Source of the DNA: Bagarius yarrelli
Lineage: Eukaryota > Chordata > Actinopteri > Siluriformes > Sisoridae
Assembly (NCBI GenBank): GCA_005784505.1
Contig: VCAZ01000095.1
Location: 1,454,470-1,518,469 of the forward strand
DNA: 64,000 nt
Reading direction: 5' to 3'
Position 1 is the first letter of the stretch; every line of letters starts with the position of its first letter. The translations under genes were made by a program, and so were the position numbers. This document shows positions 47,724-59,300 of the stretch, in pieces. The notes under the pieces are model-generated. The model was given only the letters and a program-made list of their open reading frames with translations, did not search any database and was not told the origin of the DNA.

Positions 47724-50700
47724 GTACGTGCGCGTTTGTTTGTTTAGTGTATCGATAAAGTTTATTCCAAATTCAAGTCTTATTTGGTTCTAATAAATAA
47801 TAATAACAAACAGCAGAAAAAAGATCATTAAATTAAATCATATTAACATTAATTAAATTATTATATTGTTAATATTCTTACTTAATTTCAATAATTTACA
47901 CTAATATTAAAATAACAAAAACACTTTATTAAAACATATAGCTTTAATAAAGGTAAAAATATCTTTCACTCTTTTCCCTATTTTATCATTCTTTTTTGTC
48001 TCTCTGGTTCTTTTTCTTGCTCTTAAAATGCTTTAAACCAGAAATAAGAATTTGTTTAAGGTTTTCATCAAATTCATTTTTGAAAGCGGATTTTTTCCTT
48101 TCTTTGCTTTTATTTACATTTAATCAGACAAAGCAAATAAAGACATTCTGAGTCTCTGTCCACTGAAATTTCTGTCAGTGACGTCACAAGAAGTATAAGT
48201 ACGAGGACATGAGCTTAGTATTCGACCATTATCATTGCATTCCTCATTTTATTTGGGAATGACAGTGTCCCTGTGCACAAATCCACTGACATCCATGAGG
48301 ACATGCTGTGTTCTGGTGTATGTTTTGGAGTAGAAGAACTCTCCTGTCCTGTACAGAGTCTTAATTCTGACTCAACCCCTTTAAACTGAACCGACTAAAC
48401 CCCAGACGTCCTTACTATTACATCATCAGTGTCAGTGTCTGATCTCACTTATACTACAGTCACATGACCCAATCTAATGAAAAACCAATTTAGGAGAAAG
48501 AGTGTAAACACATTTGAAATATACATGTACACTTTCTTTATCTACCTGGGAAGTGGTGGCTCAGTGGTTAAGGTGTTGGACTGGTATCAGAAAGACCAGG
48601 TTTCGATCCCCAGTTCCACCAAGCCACCACTATGGGCTCCTGAGTGAGGCCCTTAACCCCCAATTGCTTAGTTGTATAAATGAGATAAATGTAAGTCGCT
48701 CTGGATAAGAACGTCTGCCAAATGCTGTAAATGTACATTACTAAGCAGTGGTGGTCAGTCAGTGGTTCTCTGCTGTTCTAAACACTATCAGAATCACTGA
48801 CTGACATTTACACCCTAAATTCTAATATTAGTTCCATTAAATGGTATTAATTTATTCCAGCAGTTTATTCTCTTCATTTCGTAGTGTTTCTCTCGCTGCA
48901 CTGCTTCCAGTACGTGGATGTGGATGTTAGATTTATTGTCCAATCAGATTTCAGTTTCTATGTGCTGCCATGTTAATCTAATCTGTCCTTCAGAATCAGT
49001 AGCGCTGCCCGTGGAACTTACACTATATTAGCAGTGCAGATTGATCATTGGGTAAAATTATTAAACACTGTTTCTGCAACCAATCACGTTTTGAATCTGA
49101 CTATCAGCACCAATTAGCTGGCCCACAATGGTTTCAGCATTTTTCTGTCCTCTGATTGGTTGATCAGAGTAAAACTATTACCAAGTTCAACTAGCAAAAC
49201 TTGTCTGTACAGTTGAATTAGTATTTTTACTCCCACAATGGCTGACAGAGGAAAGGAAAATTAACTTGGTCTCAGACAAACTTAAAATCTGTATTCCAGG
49301 CGTATTTTTCTGGAAAAGTTGTAGATGGTGAGGAGAGTTCGGTACCCTGAAGAAAACTAACTTGTCTCCGTCCGGGGAAGAGTTAGTTTGTGTGTTTGTT
49401 GATGTATTTTATTTAAATTTGTTAATGTTTTTGTGATGTTATATTACTATTAAGATAAATATTGATTCTGAACTGCTCCAGATGTTGTAGGTGGTACAGT
49501 TGTGGTTGTAGTGTAGAGGTTTGGAGTTGTGTGTTAACGGGTTTCTTGTCTGTAATTCCACGCCGTGTTATATTGTGTGTTTGTTTAGTATTGATGGTTT
49601 TTATAATTGTGATGTGATAGTGGGGGTATTAAGAGGGGTATCAGTCGGGGTAAATCCACACTGAAGGACCAGCTACCAAATGCACCACTGTTTCTAGGTA
49701 CACCTACTAAGCCTTTAAAAAAATGGTAAACTCATAATTCATTAAAAATTGTGTCCTTTAAAGTTGCAAAACGACAAAGCGAAGAGTCTTATCTCAGTGT
49801 CCAATCAGTGCACAGACGACACACATGCATTCATACCAGGGCAAAGGTCTGTGTTTTCCTCTCGCTGGACTGTTTCTAGCTTTAACACTTCAGGAGGCGT
49901 TTAAACAAGGTAGTTTGTAATGACCCAATAAAATTGAAGGGTTGTAAACAGAACACATTGTGACTGAGAGACTTGTGTTCTCATGGTCTGGGAGACCTGC
50001 TTCAGGTTCCTCATTACCACCAAAAAAACTTTTTTCAAACCAAACAGCGAATTTTACACAAAATGATGTTAATAATAGAATATTGATACGTCTATAAAGT
50101 GAAACGTCGACCTGCAAATTTTGCTGGTCAAAATTGAAATTATGCAAGACGTTAGCATCGGCATACACAGCATGTTGGACAAAGCCAAACGAAGCGAGTT
50201 TATGGATTTTATGATTTTTTTGTCAGTAGGAAGAAGCTGGGGTTTCTGTTGCAGATTGGTGGGGTGGGTGTATTTATTTTTTCTATTTCATTTTATTCAC
50301 ATGACTTTTTAAAATGTTTTGTCACAAAACGAATTTTGGCCTTAAGCATTTGTATGAATTACACACACATGTCGAGGTTTCACTGTATATTTACAGTCAC
50401 GCCATTTAACAGACACTTTTATCCAAAGCAACTTACATTTATCTCATTTTATACAACTGAGCTATTGGTGGTTAAGGGCCTTACTCAGGGGCCCAACAGT
50501 GGCAAATTCATGCTGCTAGAAATCAAACCCTGATCTTCTACCCTGAGTAGCAGTCCAACATCTTAACCACCATGCTACCACTTCTCCCACTTCCCAGATA
50601 ACTCTGTTTATCTGTTTATATATGAAGATGCAGTCATGTGAAAAAATTAGGACACCCCATTAAATATTTAGTTCTTTATTAAGAAATGTAAACATATTGA

Positions 50701-51883
50701 TGGCTAATCTTGTTTTAACTTTTCTTTAATTTTGCCCCACTGACCAATGCACAGTTCTTTCAGCTGTAAGACGTTCAGGGGGTTTTTTGCACGAACAGCC
50801 CATTTTAAGTTGCCCCACAGCATCTCAATGGGATTCAGATCTGGGCTTTGACTCCAGGACTCTCATTTTTTAGTTTTTAGCCCATCCTTGCTGGATTTAC
50901 TGGTACGTTTTGGGTCATGGTCATGTTGCAGGGTCCAATTCCACTTCAGCTTTAACTTTTTTACAGATGGTCTCAAATGTTCCTCAAGCACTCTTTAATA
51001 CATGGTACAATTCATGGGGATTCTATGATGGTGAGCTGGCCAGGTCCTGCTGCAGCAAAGCATCCCCGAACCAGGACACTTCCACCTCCATGTTTCACAG
51101 TTGGTATAAGGTTCTTTTCCTGGAATGCTGTATTTGGTTGACACCAAACATGTCCTCTGTTGCAATTATTCAGTTTTAGACTCATCTGTTTAAAGAACGT
51201 TATTCCAGAAGTCCTGGTCTTTGTCTATGTTCTCTTTGGCAAACTTTAGTCTGGCCTTTGTGTTTTTCTTAGAGGGCAATGGTTTCCTCCTACCATAAAA
51301 GTTAAACTTGTGTCGTCTCTTACTGATTGTAGAGTCGTGCACGTTCACATTAAAAGCAGCAAGAGCATGCTGTAGGTCCCGTGATGACACTTTAGGGTTT
51401 TTGGTAACTGCTTTTAGCATCTTGCGGTTCTGATCTAGGGGTGAACTCTTTTTGAGATCTATTTAAATCCCCTTCCAAACTCATAAGCTGCTACAGTCCT
51501 TCCTTCTGAGGGCCTCAGACCGCTCTTTCCATCTCACCATGGTCAAAAGCACACCAGACTAAAAAAGGTCTAAAAAGGTTTAAATAGGTTCCGTCTCCCT
51601 TTAAAACACTGAGTAACAATGTTTCTCATTATGTGGACCTGATGTGATACACCTGTGTGTGATTTTAGCCATTTTTTAAGAGAGAATAAATGTTTTTTTA
51701 TTCCTCAGCAGAAATAGTTTTTTGTTAAAGTAGATTTTACAGAAAGTTTTTAAAAGTCGTTTATACAGTTTTTAATTGTTTAGTTTTATTTTACTTCAAT
51801 CTCTTAGTGTTGATTTAAATTAATATTTAACATCCATATGTCCAAATGTGAATGTCCCTAATGTCCCTAATTTCACATGACTG

Positions 51884-51946
<63 letters not shown>

Positions 51947-54900
51947 CTATAGTGGCTGTCACAGGTGCTGTTGTCATGGCCCACAAAATTAATTGTTAGT
52001 CAGTCACATGTTACTGTCTTTCATGAAACTCCAGGTTACAAACTGACTCGATTTTTTTTTTGTTTTTTTAAACAGAATAAATAATGAGAAAGAAAAAACA
52101 ATAGCATTATAACATTCCTAACATTCATTATAACATTTACATTGAGGATTAATTTTAAAACATGTTGATAGTTTACGGTCTCCAAAAAAAGAAAGATGTT
52201 TACACAAAGAATCTTACTGCTATCATTTAACTATTATTTTATATACACTGTATAATAAACAGGTTAAGTGATTTGGACAGGAAGTAAATAAGTGCTCTAA
52301 TACATGAATTAAGTGTTATAACACGATTATAAATCATTAATCCAGAGAAAAAAAACCAGTTTCTTGTGATTAGTGTATTAGCTCCTCCTCTTTTTTAGAT
52401 GCAGTTTAAAGTTCCACGATCCTGCTAAACTTTCTCTGAACTGGTTCTTTTCTAAACCTGCAGAAGAAAACCTACACTTTTACTGAGTGTAATAATCCTG
52501 AATCTGCAAAAGAAAATAAATACAGTATAATAAATACTTATTTTATAAAGAATTCAAGTTTTTATGATATTGAAACCCTTTTCATACTTTAAGATGAATA
52601 AATAAACATTATTGGAGATAATTAAATAGATAATGTTAAATAAATGTCAGCCGGTAATGTGAGCAAATGACTTTGGTGTGGAAAAATGACAAAAGAAAAA
52701 ATTAGCTTTCTCATTAGCTAATGGTAAAAAGTTGTAAATAAACAGTCAAGTTGTTGGCTCAATTTCCAGCACCACCAAGCTACCACTGCGGGGTCTCTGA
52801 TAAAAAAGGAGATAAATGTTAGACTGTAACACAAGGGTTGATACTGTATAACCAACAGCTCAGACAGGAAACAGATAACTACAGCAGGGGTCACCAGAGG
52901 GTCGGTGTCCTGCAGAGTATAGCTCTAACTTACCTCAACTCACCTGCCTGGATGTTTCAAGAATACTTAGCAATATCCTGATTAGCTAGTTCCCCAGATG
53001 GGTCTGATTAGGGTTGGATCTTAACTCCGCCTGACACCAGGACTCCAGGACCGAGTAAGGACTCCAATAAACTACTAAGGAACACAATACAGGGCATTGG
53101 AAAAGATAGAGCTAAAACACATGACAAGGCTTACGTGACAAACACATGACAAAATGAATAAAAAGGTTATGGGTTTAAATCCTAGTACCATCAAGCTGCC
53201 ACTGCTGTGCATCTGTGGAAGGCCCTCGAACTCTCATCTGTTCAGATGGATAACAAATCGGATAAATGCAAGTTGCTCACTGTAAGTGGTGGCTCATGGT
53301 TTAGGTGTTGGTCTACCAACCCGAAGTTCTATTCCCAGCTCCACCAAGCTACCACTGTTGGGCCCTTGAGCAAGGCCCTAAGCCTATAATCGCTCAATTG
53401 TATAATAGAGATAGATGTAAGTCTCACTGCATAAGGGTGTCCACCAAATGCTGTAAATTAAAATAGAATACAAAAAAAAACACTTTTTTAACTCTATAGT
53501 TGCCTTCTGGTGGCTTGGAAGAATAGTGTTCCAGTTATTTTTGGTAGTTATAACAATCAGCACTGTTTTTTTTTTTTGGTGTTCTGTTTGCTTTTTTATC
53601 CATTATCCATTTTTAAAGTTACTGGTTGATTAATCCGGTATCAACAAGTGTGGTCCATCATTAGTCAACCTCTTGGTTGTGGTGGTTAGTAGTTAAAGCC
53701 TTGGACTGGTAAGATTGTGGGTTTGAATCCCAGTACCACCATGTTGCCACAGCCCTTAATTACTCCCCAATTTCTCAGGTGTGTAATTGAGATAAATGTA
53801 GGCTGCTCTGGATAAGGACGTCTGCCAGATGCTGTAAATGGAAATGTAAACCTTTTGCTTGAACTATGTAGACTCACTATGTTCACCATCAGCTACTCTG
53901 TCTCTTTTGGTACAGAAACTCCAAGCGTACCATAATGCAAATTTGAGTGATGTGGTGGGACCCTTGTTCTCACTGTTCCGTGATGAGGAACACTACAACG
54001 ACTCAAGTCCAAACCGCTGTAGAACCTGTGCTGTGGTTGGCAACTCTGCCAACCTGATCAGATCCCATTACGGTGCTCTGATAGACGCTCACGACTTTGT
54101 TTTCAGGTAAGCTGACTGAGATTTCTATCCATCTATTCGTTTATCTATCTATTTCTGAGTAATTAATTAATCCCCCAGAGGTTCTACAGAATTGAGATCT
54201 TGCTTTAGATCTTTAATGTTGAGTTGTCATGCAGATAAGCATGTTGATTGTGTAACATTATGTTGCGCCATCAGCTGTTGTTGTAACATGTAAGAGTGTA
54301 AGTGGGTTTTCAGGGTCTTTATTAACGTTAAAAGAGATAAATAAGATCTTGGTGAGGGAGCAGCTGTTTACAGCTTCTATATCAGAGTTATCGTTGCTAA
54401 ATTGTTTTTCTAGTTTGGAATGTAATATAAAAATTAATCCACAATGTGGTGGTGACAATAGCTCTGCTATTGATGAAAATGATGCTGTTGTGGTTTATAA
54501 TCTTCTCAACACCAGATTGCAGGTTTGATAACTTTAATTAGAAACAGATGGTGTGGCTCAGAATCAAGTTTCAGACCCTGAAGCTGTAAGGCAGGGAGAG
54601 GCATGTTTCAGCATTGCCCCGCCTGGTTTATAATTCCATGAGGTCTACATTTATGGCATTTGACAGAGAACGTAATCTATTTATACAACTAAGCAGATAA
54701 GAGATTGGCAGCTTAAACCTGTGACCTTCTGATCAGAAGTCAAAAATCTCATGCACTGCCACTAGCAGATAACAGTCAGTTAAAATGTTGGAAATTCTAC
54801 TTCTAGGCTGTTTAGCCCCACTGTACATGCCTTTATTTTGTCACATATATGCTTTTTTACAGCGAAAAAAAGAGTGAAATTTGTTTCTTTGCATATCCCA

Positions 54901-56248
54901 GTTAAATAAGTTTGGGGGTCAGAGTACAGGGTCAGCTATGATACAGCGCCCCTGGAGCAGGAAGGGTTAGGGGTCTTGCTCAAGGACCCAACAGTGCCGG
55001 TGGCAACCCAGGTGTTAAACCCAGGTGTTACTGGTCTCCAGATCAACTGCATGGTGGTGGTTAGGCTTGACTTTCGGGTCTTCAGATCAGCAACTCAGCC
55101 CTAATCATTTGAGCCACCAATACACTAATACAGCTTTTTCCACCGCATCCAGTACCATAGTTTGAGAGGCACCAAAAGCCAGTAGGCCAAACAAGTAAGA
55201 ACGACATAAATTAACAAGAAGAATTCAATTGATTGGTTCTTTATTGATGGACGGAAGAAAACTAATGCTCTCCTAATTATTAGGAGGTAGCAAGAAATAA
55301 AAAAAGTCATGTATATGAGAAGATAGTGGGCGAATGGCAAGCGTGGAGTTTAATCGAGCGGTCAACAAGTTTGAAACATTTAAAATAATAATTCAGGGAA
55401 TAAACAAAATCGATAATGAGGGATAGCAAGCAAATGTGGACAGATGTTGGTGATGTAGCAGGTTCTGATCCCTGCCAGTGCAGCAATTGTGGACACATGT
55501 TGGTGACGTAGCGGGTTCTGATCCCAGCTGGTTTGTTTTATAATGAAACTCCTCTTATGCCAGGGTCCAGGCTTAAACCTGGTATGTAACAATAACTGGC
55601 AACACTGCAACAAGCGACCCAGTGATATTAATCTTAGAAAGAATTTCCCAATTGCCTCACCTACAACAGAATACAACAATTTCCCTGAGATAATAATGTT
55701 GTAGCCAGAAAACCACTAATTTATTTACTTCATATAAGCAATTACCTGATTTAGAACCTGTTCTCTGCTATAATTAGTCAGTTAAAGGTATCTTGCAGAT
55801 TAAGCAGTGGGTTAGAATCTGATTAAGAACTGTAGATTTGAAGGTTTGTGTATGCCCTACCTCTTCATGCCATGGACAGACATCACAACCAAACGGTATT
55901 CAAAGGGTAAATATTTCCCGTTTGCAGATTGTTTAATATGCTGCAGCTTGACTCTTGAGTAGGGTTGAAAAGAGGAGTCTGGAAAAAAGTCCCGGAGGGT
56001 CAGGGTGTCCTGCAGAGTTTAGCTCCAACTTGCCTCAACACACCTTACCTGTAAGTTTCAAGTATACCTAGCAAGATGTTGATTATTTGGTTAAGGTGTG
56101 TTTAATTAGGGTTGGAGCTAAATCCTCCAGGACCAAATTTGGATACCCCTGATTTAAAGCATATGGCTAATGTGGATATTTCTAAAATTGTATAACTTTG
56201 TCTAAAACCTGTATGTTAGGTTGTTTAGTGATTCTAAATTGTCTATAG

Positions 56249-56318
<70 letters not shown>

Positions 56319-59300
56319 CCCTACGATGGACTGGTGACCTGTCCAGGGTTTCCCCCTTCTGCCTTTCACCCAGAATATGTCTCTGGCATTGTTCAGAGGG
56401 CCGGTCCAAATGTGAGGGCCGGTCATATCTGGGCCCTGGGGCCGTATGTCTGCGTATTTGGTACAGTAATGTGAAATCTTGTCTAAACTTTGCTATAGAA
56501 TGAATAAAGGTCCAACGAAAGGCTACGAAAGAGACGTCGGAGCGAAGACAACCCACAGAGCGATGTATCCGGAGAGCGCTGTTAATCTGGATACCTCCAC
56601 CCATCTGGTGCTGATGCCTTTTAAAGTGTTGGACCTGCAGTGGCTCATCAGTGTTTTTACAACCAAGAACATAACAAAGTAAGACTGCATGGACATGATG
56701 CAAGAGATGAGTTTTAAAGATGGAACTGTCTATATGTTGGTCATGGCTTATTTTTCCTTTTTTTCCATTGTTTTTAGAACATATTTTAAAGTGAAATCAA
56801 CAATAAAAGCAAACAAAGACAAGGTGAGTTGTATTTTTTTACTGTACTAACCATATCAAACATCATTTACTCAGATACTTAGGGGCATTCTGGTAGCTTC
56901 TGCTCCACCAAGAGTGTACACTGGGGTTTGTATATCAAATTATATAACTGTCATATAGAGACCTGATCAGCACTGAAACACACATTTACATTTACAGCAT
57001 TTAGCAATTCATTAGATTTATTTCTATAGCACTTTAAACAATGAATGTCTCAGAGCAGCTTTACAGAACATAAGTTACAATACAAAAGAACCCAAAAAGT
57101 TATTAACAACATCCCAAAAACATCCCTCCAGTGAGCAGCCTGGGGCGCCTGTCGCAAGGAAAAACTCCCTTGGATAATACAAGAAAGAAACCTTTAGAGG
57201 GAGCAGACGTCTTTATCCAGAGCGACTGTCATTTATCTCTTTTATACTACTAAGCAATTAAGGGTTAAGGTCCTTGGTCAGGGGCCGAACAGTGGCAGAT
57301 TGGTGTTGCTGAGTATCGAAACTACGATTTTATAATTGGCAGTCCAACAACTTAACCACTGGGGTAGAGGTACCACAAGGTGATGGTTAAGGTGTCGGAC
57401 CTGTGCCAATTGGAAGATCATAGACCACTAAAAAAAAAAAAAAAAAGTACACTTACACCACTTACAAATAGTACACTTACAGGTAGACTTACAGTTACAC
57501 CACTTACAAATAGTACATTTACAGTTACACCACTTATAAATAGTACAATTACTAGCGGACCAATTACAAGTAGACCACTTACAGTTAGACCACTTACAGT
57601 TAGTACACCTCTTACAAATAGTACACTTACAGGTACACTTACACTTACAAATAGTACACTTACAAGTAGACCACTTACAGTTACACTTACAAGTAGACCA
57701 CTTACACTTACACTTACAAATAGTACACTTACACGCTTTTATTTCTGAAACCATTTTAGAGTAGCGGATGAAACGTCATATCGCTTGCTATAATAGGACA
57801 ATAATGAAGGCGCGAGTGATTCTGTCTTCTGATAACACCTCCTGAAGTGTTTCTTGTACTTTAGCCAGATTTTTGTATTTTATTAATTTATGACATATTT
57901 TATTTATAGTTTCATCATCAAACGGGTTTGTTTATGTAATGAAGGAGACGGGGTGGCATCCATTTATTTAGAGAAGCAGGGGTGATCCAAAGAGTAGTCG
58001 TAGAGGCAGGCAAAGGTCGGTACGCAATAATCAAAGAGAATGCTAACAAATCCAAATCGTAGAGCAGAAGGCAAGGTCGAAAAACAGGCAGAGATCAAAA
58101 CCGTGAGCATAACCAACAGATAATATAAACGCTTAGTAAGTCGCAAGGGCAAACAATACTTTGGGATGTGCTTAGCCAAATGGTATATTCCATTTTTTTT
58201 GTTCGGCGCTTTTTACAATGGTGATTGTCACAAAGCAGCTTTACACAATCGAAGAAATTATAAGATGCAAATTAATCAGAAATCAGTTGTTTGTCCCTGA
58301 TGAGCAAGTTGGGGCAACGGTGGCAAGGAAAAACTCCCTGAGATGGAATAGGAAGAAACTTTGAAAGGAACCAGACTCAACAGAGAACCCATCCTCATTT
58401 GGGGAAGTGGTAGCGCAGTGGTTAAGTTGTTGGACTACATACTTGAGGACCCGGGTTCGAGTCCCAGCCCCACCAAGCCACTACTGTTGGACCCCTGAAC
58501 AAGGTTAACCCCTAATTGCTCAGTTGTATAACAACGAATATTGTAAGTCACTCTGGATAAGGGTGTCTGCCAAATGCTGCAAATGTAAATGTATATCTGG
58601 GTGAAAAAAAGGTAGCAGGAATTATATAGTTACACTGTGTGTGTGAGAAACTTAAATCATAAGTGAAGAACAGCTGGAACATCCTTGGTCACACTGGTGA
58701 TGTGATCATCAACTGACCAACATCACCCACAACGATCTTATAATTTTTCCGATTGTGTAAAGCTGCTTTGTGACAATGACCAAACAAATAAAATGGAATT
58801 GAATTGAATTGAATTGAATTGAACTGGAGCGGGTCACGGGGAAGGGGTCTGACAGGTCCGGAGTGGAGGTGGGGTCTGGATCACCAGCTCCGTTGTGGCA
58901 TATGTAGCTCAACAGAGAGAGAGAGAGAGAGAGAGAGAGAATGGGAAGAAAGCAAGAAAGGAAGACAAAAAAGAAGGAAAACAGAATTATTTTATCAGAA
59001 TTAATGTTTTTTTCTGTCGTTTTCGCAGGTGATGATTGTTAATCCTGAATTTATGATGTACATCCACAAAAACTGGTTGAAAAAACAAGGAAAATATCCA
59101 TCCACTGGATTCGTGATGCTGATGTTGGCCCTGCACATCTGCGACCAGGTGAAAGATCTATAATTATTATTACAAAATTGCAACTTCCCTATTATACAGT
59201 GTGCATAACTGAGTATGCAAGGCCAGGAGTATGTCCAAATCTTAAGTGTGTGAAGTTCCCAGATAATTTATTATTTTCCACCGGATTCTGAAGTACACAT

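Noticed and set aside
57380..57754. Frames rich in T-N-S-T-L or C-K-C-K
   Set aside because: Both are translations of the CACTTACAAATAGT minisatellite in gene B intron 4.
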